Of a stretch of DNA of 64,000 bases, positions 1-7,898 are shown piece by piece (the first letter of the stretch is position 1; every line of letters starts with the position of its first letter). A program made the translations under genes and the position numbers. Under the pieces are notes generated by a model. The model worked only from the letters and a program-made list of their open reading frames with translations. It did no database searches and had not been told where the DNA came from. This stretch comes from Bifidobacterium mellis (GTDB lineage Bacteria > Actinomycetota > Actinomycetes > Actinomycetales > Bifidobacteriaceae): positions 310,001-374,000 of the forward strand of contig NZ_KQ033885.1 in assembly GCF_000967265.1 (NCBI RefSeq), read 5' to 3'.

Positions 1-2
1 AG

Positions 3-62
3 CAGGCCATGCTGGCCGTTCTGCATACCTGCCCGGGCCAGCCCCTTCCGCAGGATCGCTGA
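3..62 (+). CDS. C-terminal end of an unidentified upstream gene
   Basis: The frame starting at base 3 is open from the window edge to a TGA at 60-62, encoding about 19 residues (QAMLAVLHTCPGQPLPQDR). Its third codon positions are mostly G or C, like the real genes here, which is why I prefer it over the other two frames. It is too short to identify. It would end about 60 bases before the promoter of the GH43 gene. Confidence 0.3.
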   Translation, partial: QAMLAVLHTCPGQPLPQDR

Positions 63-120
63 TTGCTATGTAAGGGTTTATTCGCATAGGAGTTTTATAG
101 CCTGACCTTCTGCGCTGATC

Positions 121-148
121 TGGACCTTTTAAGGTGTGATAGTATTAT
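121..148 (+). promoter_or_regulatory. Candidate promoter of the GH43 galactanase gene
   Basis: A weak -35 (TGGACC, 121-126) and a -10-like TATTAT (143-148) are separated by 16 bases. The predicted transcription start falls at about 155, exactly where the palindromic operator begins, the same geometry as at the second promoter of the locus. The -35 is poor, so the call rests mainly on this parallel. Confidence 0.4.
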
Positions 149-154
149 AGAAGT

Positions 155-174
155 TTGGTACACAGTTGTACCAA
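155..174 (+). promoter_or_regulatory. Palindromic operator, copy 1
   Basis: Perfect inverted repeat with arms TTGGTACA and TGTACCAA around the spacer CAGT. The same 20 bases recur at 2267-2286. It lies at the predicted transcription start of the GH43 gene, a position suited to repression. The natural candidate to bind it is the LacI-family protein encoded at 7899-8957, but that is inference from proximity. Confidence 0.75.
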
Positions 175-237
175 CTACATAGATTCCGCATTTCTTCGGG
201 TCTATGACCATGATCATCAACAACAAGGAGGTTGGCT

Positions 238-2232
238 ATGAGTGAGAATATCGGCCCGCATGTACCCCAAATTGGAGACCACATACGGAATCATAAGCAG
301 GTAAGGCACAAATTGGCCATTCTGCTTGCCGCCCTGGCTATGATAATGGGCTTGTCATTTGGAGCACCAAAGGTGGTTGCTGCTCAAGGAGCAGGGCAAA
401 AGTCCGATTCCGTAGGCGGAAATGGGCTGATCGTCAATGACCGTTTTTGGAATGACGTTGACGGTAAACCAATGTATATGCAGGGCGGAGGGATTTTTGA
501 TTTCCCGGATCCGGCTACGGGGAAGGTTTCTCATTTTTGGTATGGTGTTCACTTTTCCCAGGCAGAAGCTTATCGCAAGGATCCAACCCATGCGCTCACT
601 GGCAATGATTTCATCTCGGTGGATGTCTACAAATCCGCGAATCTGACTGATTGGCGGTATCAAGGTGAAGCCTTGGACAGGGCACAGGCTGATGCATTCG
701 CCAGCGACTTTGGTGGTCGCCACGCGGGTTGGGTGTGCAGAATGGGAGTTGCTTATGTCTCCGAGTTGCGCACCTACGCCATGCTTATCCAGCATGAGAT
801 GCCTACGGATGCTACGGGTCGCAATTTCGACAAAAAGGTGATGATTGCTACATCTAATTCGCCTGTTGGACCGTTCAAAGCCCAGAGGCGTATCGATATG
901 CGTGATTACGGTCTGGGTACCAGCAATACCGGTGACCAGAGTGTCTTCCAGGATGAAGACGGAACAGGTTATCTGATTTATTCCTATGGTCGTGGCCGTG
1001 GCAGTGCTTGGGCGGCCAGAATAGGCGCCAAAGAGGGCCAGGTGGATTTGCTTCAACCCACCAAACTCTACCAGGGCTTCGGGCGTGAAGGCAATGCGCT
1101 TTTCAAGCACGCTGGCCGGTATTATCTGGCTGGTTCCGATCTGTTCGGGTGGGATGCTTCGCGAATCCATTTTCAGGTGGCAGATCATCTGTTTGGCCCA
1201 TATCAGCCCGTCAATCAAACGGTGATCATGGATGGCAGCAAAGCGGATTTCGGACACATCACTCAGACCGGTTTTTACTACACCTTGCACGGCAGCCAGG
1301 CAGAGACCGTCATTCACTGCGGCGATCGATGGGCTGACTTTGCAGGCAATGGGCTTGGATACAACCAGTGGAATCCGCTGAGCTTTGATGATTCCGGCAC
1401 GCCTCGTTTCAATTCCATGAGTCGGTGGAAGCTGGATACGGATACCGGCCTTTGGTCGGTTGACGAAGCCAATGACTATGTGCTTAACGGTTCCTTCGAA
1501 GCGGACAGGGTTTCAGTGGGTGAGCAGGGATATCGAGATAAGGACGGTAATGTGATTGCTGATATCGCCGGATGGCAGCGTGTCAATCCAGATGCGGTGA
1601 AAAACGTAGCCGATGCCTATGGGAGAGTGGGCGATTTTGACCTGCGATTCGCACCTGGACAATCCCGCAGCGCCGCCATCGTCCAGGATTTTGATGAGCC
1701 GGGGCATGTTCCTCTGCACGCCGGCCGTTTCCTTCTGAAACTCTCCTATGCGAACCCCAAAGGCATGGATGAGGCCAGGATTGCTATTGAATTCGGCGGG
1801 AAGACCTCGGAGATTAACCTGGCTGCCTCTACTGGCACGGACTGGAAGCAGGCCTCCTTGCCGGTCGATCTGCCTGGTGGTCATACCAAGATCACTATCG
1901 AAGTCTCCGGAAGTCCTGGCCAAACCTTGCATGTGGATGATGTGTCCTTGAAGGGTGTGTCTGAAAAGGGGAATGAGACCAATGATGTCGCTGATCATGA
2001 CGGAAATGGTACGACGACAGGCCCTGGAGGGTCTGCGTCAGGTTCTGTGGAGTCGGACAAATCTCTGTCCGTTCGTCCTGTAACTGGTAGTAGCGGTCTA
2101 TCTTCTAGTTTGGCTGAAACAGGTATCGCTATCGGCCGCGCTCCAGTTTTCGTGGCTAGCTGTGTGGCGGCGGGCATTCTGTTAATGGTCGTGGCTGTGT
2201 ACTGTCGACGGCGTCTTATTGAGCAGAATTGA
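238..2232 (+). CDS. Secreted, wall-anchored GH43 glycosidase (probable exo-beta-1,3-galactanase)
   Basis: A 664-residue protein. A signal peptide covers roughly residues 20-50. The GH43 five-bladed catalytic region covers about 65-400, with the stretches GGGIFDF, GDQSVFQDEDG, FGREGN and GDRWADFAGNGLGYNQWNP, the last typical of the GH43 subfamily-24-like galactanase group. A beta-sandwich carbohydrate-binding-like module follows (about 415-570). The C-terminus has a Ser/Gly-rich linker, a LAETG sortase motif (625-629), a hydrophobic segment and an RRR tail, so the enzyme is probably linked to the wall. The start is ATG 238 because AAGGAGG (225-231) is six bases upstream; a TTG at 232 is in frame. 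It precedes a galacto-oligosaccharide transporter operon, suggesting it trims beta-1,3-galactan side-chain polymers to importable sugars. The subfamily assignment is from memory of motifs and is less certain than the family. Confidence 0.78.
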   Translation: MSENIGPHVPQIGDHIRNHKQVRHKLAILLAALAMIMGLSFGAPKVVAAQGAGQKSDSVGGNGLIVNDRFWNDVDGKPMYMQGGGIFDFPDPATGKVSHFWYGVHFSQAEAYRKDPTHALTGNDFISVDVYKSANLTDWRYQGEALDRAQADAFASDFGGRHAGWVCRMGVAYVSELRTYAMLIQHEMPTDATGRNFDKKVMIATSNSPVGPFKAQRRIDMRDYGLGTSNTGDQSVFQDEDGTGYLIYSYGRGRGSAWAARIGAKEGQVDLLQPTKLYQGFGREGNALFKHAGRYYLAGSDLFGWDASRIHFQVADHLFGPYQPVNQTVIMDGSKADFGHITQTGFYYTLHGSQAETVIHCGDRWADFAGNGLGYNQWNPLSFDDSGTPRFNSMSRWKLDTDTGLWSVDEANDYVLNGSFEADRVSVGEQGYRDKDGNVIADIAGWQRVNPDAVKNVADAYGRVGDFDLRFAPGQSRSAAIVQDFDEPGHVPLHAGRFLLKLSYANPKGMDEARIAIEFGGKTSEINLAASTGTDWKQASLPVDLPGGHTKITIEVSGSPGQTLHVDDVSLKGVSEKGNETNDVADHDGNGTTTGPGGSASGSVESDKSLSVRPVTGSSGLSSSLAETGIAIGRAPVFVASCVAAGILLMVVAVYCRRRLIEQN

Positions 2233-2256
2233 CAATCCAAGGCTATGGATTATACT
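2229..2256 (+). promoter_or_regulatory. Promoter of the gos-type transporter operon
   Basis: A perfect -35 TTGACA (2229-2234) overlaps the stop of the GH43 gene. It is separated by 16 bases from TATACT (2251-2256). Predicted transcription starts near 2263, directly before the operator at 2264. This gives the transporter genes their own promoter independent of readthrough from the GH43 gene. Confidence 0.75.
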
Positions 2257-2263
2257 GAATAAC

Positions 2264-2289
2264 ACGTTGGTACACAGTTGTACCAACGT
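2264..2289 (+). promoter_or_regulatory. Palindromic operator, copy 2
   Basis: Eleven-base perfect arms (ACGTTGGTACA and TGTACCAACGT) flank the spacer CAGT. The inner 20 bases are identical to the copy at 155-174. It sits at the predicted transcription start, so binding would block the transporter promoter. The two copies suggest that the extracellular enzyme and the uptake genes form one regulon. Confidence 0.8.
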
Positions 2290-2355
2290 TTGGAAGGAGT
2301 AGGGCGTCAAAACCTTATCAAGGACGTAATTTTTACAAACATCGAAAGGGTCATC

Positions 2356-3681
2356 ATGAATTCTGCACGGAAAATCCTGACCATGGGCGTCACCATGGTC
2401 GCCCTGGCCTCATTTGCTGCCTGTGGAAGCAGCGGATCTGGTTCAACATCGAAGCCAGCGGACACCAGCAAGGCCTCTGGGCGCATAGTCTTTTGGGGTT
2501 GGGGCAATGGGATCAAGGAGACTATTGCTGCTTTTGAAAAGGCCAACCCCGGCATTACTGTGAAGTACAACAACACGGGCACTGCCGGTGACACCCAGGT
2601 GGCCTTGTCCAACGCAGTCGCTGCAGGCAAGGGCATTCCCGATGTCACCATGCTGGAAGATCCCACCGTCCAGCAGTTCGCGATTGAAGACAACTTGGAG
2701 GACCTGTCAGGGTATGGGGCCGACAAGTTCGCCGACGACTTCGCTCCGGGACCTTGGAACAAGGTCCAGTATGACGGCAAGCCCTATGCTCTTCCCATTG
2801 ATGCCGGTCCCGAGGTTTTCTTCTACAACAAGGCAGTCTTCGACAAGGCTGGTATTCCAGAGCCCCCAAAGACCTGGGATGAGTACTACCAGGACGCCAA
2901 GAAGATAAGAGCCGTGGGTTCCTACATCACCAATAATGCCGGTGATAAGAATGCCTATCAGCCCTTCACTGCGCAGGCTTGGCAGGCTGGGGCCCACCCT
3001 TGGAAGGTTGATGGTGACAAGATCACCATCAACATGACCAAGGATGCTGGCATGAGGCGGTATATCGATTTTCAACAGAAGCTGATCGACGAAGACCTGC
3101 TCGATACCAAGACCGCCAACTGGTCCGATGACTGGAACAGGGCGCTTAATGACGGGTCGGTGGCCTCGTTGACCATCGGCGCCTGGATGCCCACCAATCT
3201 GGAGTCCGGTGCGCCCGACCAGAAGGGTAACTGGAGGGTCGCGCCTCTGCCCCAGTGGGAAGAGGGGGACAGCGTGTCCGCAGAGGACGGCGGTTCGGCT
3301 CTTGTCGTGCCCAAGAAAGCCAAGAACAAGGCGGCTGCCTGGAAATTCGCAGAATATCTGACGCACGGTAAGGGAGCTCAGGTCATGGCTGACCAAGGCA
3401 GCTTCCCCTCGCTGAAGCGCATTCTGGGCTCGAATGAATTCACCAGCAAGAAGAATGAGTACTTCGGAGGTCAGGAGGTCAACAAGGTGCTGACCGAAGC
3501 AGCCAACCTCAAGGTTTCCAAGTTCCAGTATCTGCCCTACAATCCCTTCGCCCAGTCAACCTATGGGGATTCCATCGGCAAGGCCTATATGAAGCAGACC
3601 ACTCTGGAAAAGGCTTTCGAGGACTATCAGCAAAAGCTGGTGGACCACGGCAACCAGCAGGGGTATCAGGTCAATAAGTGA
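2356..3681 (+). CDS. ABC transporter sugar-binding lipoprotein (GosC-like)
   Basis: A 441-residue family-1 extracellular solute-binding protein. It has a lipoprotein signal with lipobox SFAAC (lipidated Cys at residue 23) and a Ser/Gly linker, followed by the typical SBP_bac_1 fold from about residue 38 (FWGWGNGIKETIAAFEKANPGI). The start at ATG 2356 follows GAAAGG; an in-frame TTG at 2278 lies inside the operator and is unlikely. It is first in an operon with two permeases and a GH42 enzyme, the arrangement of the gos locus for beta-galacto-oligosaccharides in B. breve. The ligand is therefore probably a galactobiose or a related oligosaccharide, by context only. Confidence 0.85.
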   Translation: MNSARKILTMGVTMVALASFAACGSSGSGSTSKPADTSKASGRIVFWGWGNGIKETIAAFEKANPGITVKYNNTGTAGDTQVALSNAVAAGKGIPDVTMLEDPTVQQFAIEDNLEDLSGYGADKFADDFAPGPWNKVQYDGKPYALPIDAGPEVFFYNKAVFDKAGIPEPPKTWDEYYQDAKKIRAVGSYITNNAGDKNAYQPFTAQAWQAGAHPWKVDGDKITINMTKDAGMRRYIDFQQKLIDEDLLDTKTANWSDDWNRALNDGSVASLTIGAWMPTNLESGAPDQKGNWRVAPLPQWEEGDSVSAEDGGSALVVPKKAKNKAAAWKFAEYLTHGKGAQVMADQGSFPSLKRILGSNEFTSKKNEYFGGQEVNKVLTEAANLKVSKFQYLPYNPFAQSTYGDSIGKAYMKQTTLEKAFEDYQQKLVDHGNQQGYQVNK

Positions 3682-3688
3682 GTGATGA

Positions 3689-3716
3689 CGGAGGCGGCTG
3701 ACAGCAGCCGCCTCCG
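3689..3716 (+). terminator. Intercistronic stem-loop after the binding-protein gene
   Basis: A perfect 12-base-pair stem (CGGAGGCGGCTG with CAGCCGCCTCCG) and a four-base loop lie between the binding-protein and first permease genes. There is no run of T after it, so it is more likely an mRNA-stabilising or partially terminating hairpin than a full terminator. Such hairpins commonly keep binding-protein levels above permease levels. Confidence 0.7.
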
Positions 3717-3745
3717 GACAGCGACAGGAAAGAAGGACAGGCATC

Positions 3746-4708
3746 ATGAGTGAAGCCGAAGGTTCGACTGCGCGGGTTCCGGCCCCTGCGCGGGCTCAAG
3801 GCCCTGGCGGAACCGCTAGGAGTCGTAATGGGGAGCGCCCTCACAAGCCCGACTGGCGTGGATGGAAGTTCATGGGACCCTTTGTCCTGGTCTTCGTGTT
3901 TGTCTTCGTCCTGCCGGTGCTCTACGCCATATACCTGAGTCTGTACGAGAAGCGCATGATCGGAGGAAATGTTTTTGTGGGCCTGGCCAATTACGTCAGG
4001 CTACTCAAGGACGGGCAGTTCTGGTCATCAGTTGGTCGTGTGGCACTCTTCACTGTGGTCCAGGTGCCCATCATGCTCTTTTTGGCTGCATTGATGGCGC
4101 TGGCTCTGGATTCACTCAAGCTGCACGGTACGCGTTTCTTCAGAATCACCACTTTCCTGCCCTATGCAGTGCCAGCCGTGGTGGCGGCTTTGATGTGGGG
4201 GTTCATCTACGGGACCAAGTATGGAATGGTAGGTTCCTTGAATCAATGGCTGGGCACGCATATCGACGTTCTGCAGCCCAGCGTGCTTCTGGCTGCCATC
4301 GGCAACATCAACACCTGGGAGTTCACGGGCTACAATATGCTGATTTTCTATTCCTCGCTGTCGACTGTGCCGCACTCGCTCTATGAAGCAGCGGCCATTG
4401 ACGGGGCCTCGGAGTGGCAGATTGTGCGCAGTATCAAGGTCCCCGAGCTCAAGAGTTCCTTGGTCATCACGGTCATCTTCAGCATCATCGGCAGTTTCCA
4501 GCTCTTCAATGAACCCTCGGTGTTGCAGACCATGGTCCCAGGCAATGCGATTACCACCTATTACACCCCCAACATGTATGCCTACAACCTGAGCTTCATG
4601 GGCGGTCAGAGCAATTACGCGGCGGCTTTGGCCATCGTCATGGCCATCATTACCATGGTCGCTGCCTACGCCGTCCAGCTCAGGGGTATGAAGGAGCAGA
4701 TGCAATGA
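3746..4708 (+). CDS. ABC transporter permease, MalF type (GosD/E-like)
   Basis: A 320-residue inner-membrane permease of the MalF/UgpA carbohydrate group. After a polar N-terminus of about 40 residues there are six predicted membrane segments. The EAA loop (YEAAAIDGASEWQIVRSIKVP, about residues 213-233) docks an ATPase. An AGGAAAGAAGG stretch precedes the start. The gene overlaps the next permease by ATGA. No ATP-binding subunit is encoded here, so a shared MsiK-type ATPase elsewhere is expected, as in other actinobacterial sugar importers. Confidence 0.88.
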   Translation: MSEAEGSTARVPAPARAQGPGGTARSRNGERPHKPDWRGWKFMGPFVLVFVFVFVLPVLYAIYLSLYEKRMIGGNVFVGLANYVRLLKDGQFWSSVGRVALFTVVQVPIMLFLAALMALALDSLKLHGTRFFRITTFLPYAVPAVVAALMWGFIYGTKYGMVGSLNQWLGTHIDVLQPSVLLAAIGNINTWEFTGYNMLIFYSSLSTVPHSLYEAAAIDGASEWQIVRSIKVPELKSSLVITVIFSIIGSFQLFNEPSVLQTMVPGNAITTYYTPNMYAYNLSFMGGQSNYAAALAIVMAIITMVAAYAVQLRGMKEQMQ

Positions 4709-5673
4709 GCACGGTTGATTCGAGGACTATCGACGGGGCCAAGGCTGAGCGTATGCGTGCTCGACGCGTCGCACGCGATGAGCGCGCGGAACGTCGAAGG
4801 GCAGCTCGAACGGGATTCTCCAATCCGGACAATCCGCGGCGCAGCTGGCTGCTAACCCTGGTTGCGGGAATCTTCGCACTCTACTGCCTATTTCCTTTGA
4901 TTTGGCTCGTCATCAACGCCACCAAGACTCAGTCTGACTTCATTGGCACCTTCGGCCTGGCCTTTGGGCACAAGTTCGCCCTTTGGGACAATCTGCGTGA
5001 AGTGTTCACCTATGAGGGCGGAATCTTCGGGCGCTGGTTGCTCAACACCCTGCTCTACGTGGTTGTGGGAGCCGGTGGCGCCACCTTACTGGCAGTACTG
5101 GGTGGATATGCCCTGGCAAAGTTCCGCTTTCCTGGCCGCCGCCTCGTTTTTGCAGTAGTCATCGGAGCCATCAGCGTGCCAGGCATCGCTCTGGCTGTGC
5201 CTCAGTTCCTGCTTTTTGCCAAGATTGGACTGACCGATACGCCTTGGGCCATGATCATTCCCAGTCTGATCTCGCCATTCGGTCTATACCTGATGTGGAT
5301 CTTTTCCGATCAGGCAGTGCCTACCGAGTTGCTGGAGGCAGCCCGAGTCGACGGGGCCGGGGAGTTCCGTACTTTCTGGCAGGTCAGCCTGCCTCTGCTG
5401 GCCCCAGGCATCGTAACCACGGCGCTTTTCACTATTGTGGCCACTTGGAACAACTACTTCCTGCCCTTAATCATGCTCAAGGATTCCAATTGGTACCCGC
5501 TGACAATCGGGCTCAACAATTGGAAGGATCAGGCATCGACAGCCGGTGCCCACGCCATTCAGAACTTGGTGGTGACGGGCAGCCTGGTCACTATCATTCC
5601 TATCGTCGTCGCCTTCTTGCTACTCCAGAAATATTGGCAGTCCGGCTTGGCTGCCGGTGCTGTCAAGGAATAG
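4705..5673 (+). CDS. ABC transporter permease, MalG type (GosE/D-like)
   Basis: A 322-residue MalG/UgpE-type permease partner of the preceding gene. The N-terminus is Arg-rich (residues 12-35), six membrane segments follow, and the EAA loop LLEAARVDGAGEFRTFWQVSLP lies near residues 210-231. Its ATG overlaps the stop of the upstream permease, indicating translational coupling and a fixed heterodimer stoichiometry. Confidence 0.88.
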   Translation: MSTVDSRTIDGAKAERMRARRVARDERAERRRAARTGFSNPDNPRRSWLLTLVAGIFALYCLFPLIWLVINATKTQSDFIGTFGLAFGHKFALWDNLREVFTYEGGIFGRWLLNTLLYVVVGAGGATLLAVLGGYALAKFRFPGRRLVFAVVIGAISVPGIALAVPQFLLFAKIGLTDTPWAMIIPSLISPFGLYLMWIFSDQAVPTELLEAARVDGAGEFRTFWQVSLPLLAPGIVTTALFTIVATWNNYFLPLIMLKDSNWYPLTIGLNNWKDQASTAGAHAIQNLVVTGSLVTIIPIVVAFLLLQKYWQSGLAAGAVKE

Positions 5674-5698
5674 CGGGAACACACAGACGGGATTAAGC

Positions 5699-7849
5699 AT
5701 GAGTAAAACGGACCATCATGACCGTCGACAGCCACAACCATACAGACCCTATCGATGGCCAAAGGAGCCTGACGGTCATTCTGGGGGAATCTGGTTCGGC
5801 GGAGATTACAATCCGGACCAATGGCCAGAGCAGGTATGGGCCGAAGATGTTGCGCTGATGAAGCGGGCCGGCGTAACCATGGTGACACTGGGAATTTTCT
5901 CATGGGCACGTCTGGAGCCAAGTGACGGAGTCTGGGATTTCGGATGGCTGGATCGGGTGGTGGCCTTACTAGGCGAAGCCGGTATTGCCGTGGACATGGC
6001 TTCGGCTACAGCTACTGCCCCATACTGGCTTTATCAGGCTCATCCTGAAGTGTTGCCCGTGGAGGCGGACGGAACCCTGGTCCATCCAGGTACTCGACAA
6101 TCCTGGAGGCCCACTTCGCCCGTTTTCCGGCGTTATGCCCTTCGCCTTTGCAGGGTCATGGGAGAACACTTTAGTGACAATTCGACTGTGGTCGCCTGGC
6201 ATGTGGGCAATGAATATGGATGGAACAACGCAACCGACTACTCGCAGGATGCCTTAAAGGCCTTCCAAGGTTGGTGCCGCCGGCGCTATGGCAGCATCGA
6301 GGAGCTTAACCAAGCCTGGGGCAACGATTTCTGGTCGCAACGTCTGCAGAACTTTGATCAGGTTCCCCTGCCTGAACATGCTGGCGTGCGTGATGCTTTT
6401 ATCAATCCGGCACTGCGACTGGATTTTCGTAGATTCTGCTCAGACGCTCTGATGGATTTTTTCTGTGCCGAACGTGATCAGTTGCAGGAGCTCACGCCTG
6501 ATAAACCGTTGACGACCAACTTCATGGTCTCTACAGACCAATGCGTCCTAGATTATGAGCGTTGGTCTCACCAGGTCGATTTCGTGGCCAACGACCACTA
6601 CTTCGCCCATGGACCCGGACACTTGGATGAGCTGCTCTGCTCGGATTCGCTGGTGGATGCTTATGCTCAAGGTCATCCTTGGTGTCTGATGGAGCATTCC
6701 ACATCAGCAGTCAACTGGCGCATCTTCAACGCTTCCAAGCGTCAAGGCGAACTGATTCGGGACGCTCTGGCCCACGTGGCTATGGGGGCGGATGCAGTCA
6801 ACTTTTTCCAATGGCGGCAGTCCGCCTTTGGAGCGGAGGCCTTCCATTCGGCCATGGTCCCACACGCAGGGCCGAATTCGGCGATCTATGCACAGGTTGC
6901 CAATCTGGGAGGCATTTTGCGTAGACTCTCCCAGAGTGGACTGGCGGGAACCCAGTTGGAGCCATCGTCCATTGCCCTACTTTTTGATGCTGATTGCCAG
7001 TGGTCTATGGCTGATTCAACGCTGCCTGATTGCTCTATAGATCATTGGCAGCAGGTCTATATCTGGTATCAGGCTCTGCTCGACGCCGGATATAGGGCGG
7101 ATGTAGTGCCACTGAAGGGGCAGTGGGAGCGTTATGACGTGGTGGTGCTGCCGTCTCTGATTTTGCTGGATCAGGATCAAGCCGACCGTCTGCGAGACTA
7201 TGTGAGCGGGGGTGGTCGGTTGGTGGTGGACTTCGCCAGTGGCATTATGGATGACCATATGCACGTCGGCTTGGGCGGATATCCAGCAGTTTTGCGTGAT
7301 TTAACAGGTATCGCTTCCCAGGAGATGATCGCCTTGGGTACTAGTGACCAAGGCGGTGGATCCATCTTGGTGTCAGAGGGCATTGAGGGCAATATATGGG
7401 TCAACGAGCCCTTGAGTATAGAGGATTCGGTAAGGGTGTTGGCTCGTTACCAGGGGAGTCGTTCCTATGACATCGACATGGCGGGGAAACCTGCAGTGAC
7501 CATTCATGGATACGGTCAGGGCCGGGTCCTCTATCTCGGGACAGGCTTCACCAAGGAATCGCTGGTCTCGGTGATCAATCGGATCTTCCCCCCTGATTTT
7601 TTCACTGGCGCAGCAGGAAGAGGGTTGCATAACGGACGTGATGGCGACCCGAGGTTGGTGCACCTGATCAGGTCCGGGCCACAGGGCCGTTATCATTTCT
7701 ATTTCAACCGTGGGTCGACAGTCGTCAGAGATGTGTCCACCATGGGTGAGACCTTGGTGGTTCAACGAGCGACCCCGTATAGTGGGGGTGGTTTATCCGG
7801 CAATCGGTACACTATAGGAGTGCATGGTGTGGTGGTCACCCGTCAGTAG
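5699..7849 (+). CDS. Beta-galactosidase, GH42 (GosG-like)
   Basis: A 716-residue cytoplasmic GH42 enzyme with no signal peptide. The N-terminal TIM barrel starts GGDYNPDQWPE. The acid/base is Glu172 in WHVGNEYG and the nucleophile is Glu332 in WCLMEHS, followed by the trimerisation and C-terminal beta domains expected for this size. The start is ATG 5699, 25 bases after the permease stop; an upstream in-frame GTG inside the permease gene is less likely. GH42 enzymes in bifidobacteria hydrolyse beta-1,3/1,4/1,6-galactobiose and related oligosaccharides, matching the uptake genes before it. The product, galactose, would feed the galK/galT genes further along. Confidence 0.92.
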   Translation: MSKTDHHDRRQPQPYRPYRWPKEPDGHSGGIWFGGDYNPDQWPEQVWAEDVALMKRAGVTMVTLGIFSWARLEPSDGVWDFGWLDRVVALLGEAGIAVDMASATATAPYWLYQAHPEVLPVEADGTLVHPGTRQSWRPTSPVFRRYALRLCRVMGEHFSDNSTVVAWHVGNEYGWNNATDYSQDALKAFQGWCRRRYGSIEELNQAWGNDFWSQRLQNFDQVPLPEHAGVRDAFINPALRLDFRRFCSDALMDFFCAERDQLQELTPDKPLTTNFMVSTDQCVLDYERWSHQVDFVANDHYFAHGPGHLDELLCSDSLVDAYAQGHPWCLMEHSTSAVNWRIFNASKRQGELIRDALAHVAMGADAVNFFQWRQSAFGAEAFHSAMVPHAGPNSAIYAQVANLGGILRRLSQSGLAGTQLEPSSIALLFDADCQWSMADSTLPDCSIDHWQQVYIWYQALLDAGYRADVVPLKGQWERYDVVVLPSLILLDQDQADRLRDYVSGGGRLVVDFASGIMDDHMHVGLGGYPAVLRDLTGIASQEMIALGTSDQGGGSILVSEGIEGNIWVNEPLSIEDSVRVLARYQGSRSYDIDMAGKPAVTIHGYGQGRVLYLGTGFTKESLVSVINRIFPPDFFTGAAGRGLHNGRDGDPRLVHLIRSGPQGRYHFYFNRGSTVVRDVSTMGETLVVQRATPYSGGGLSGNRYTIGVHGVVVTRQ

Positions 7850-7898
7850 ATCTGATCGCCATAGTGCCTTGGAGGTTGTTGCATTCTAGGGGGTGCCT

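Noticed and set aside
355-1317. A 320-codon reverse-strand frame inside the GH43 gene
   Set aside because: The forward frame has clear GH43 motifs, a signal peptide and a sorting signal; the reverse frame matches nothing.
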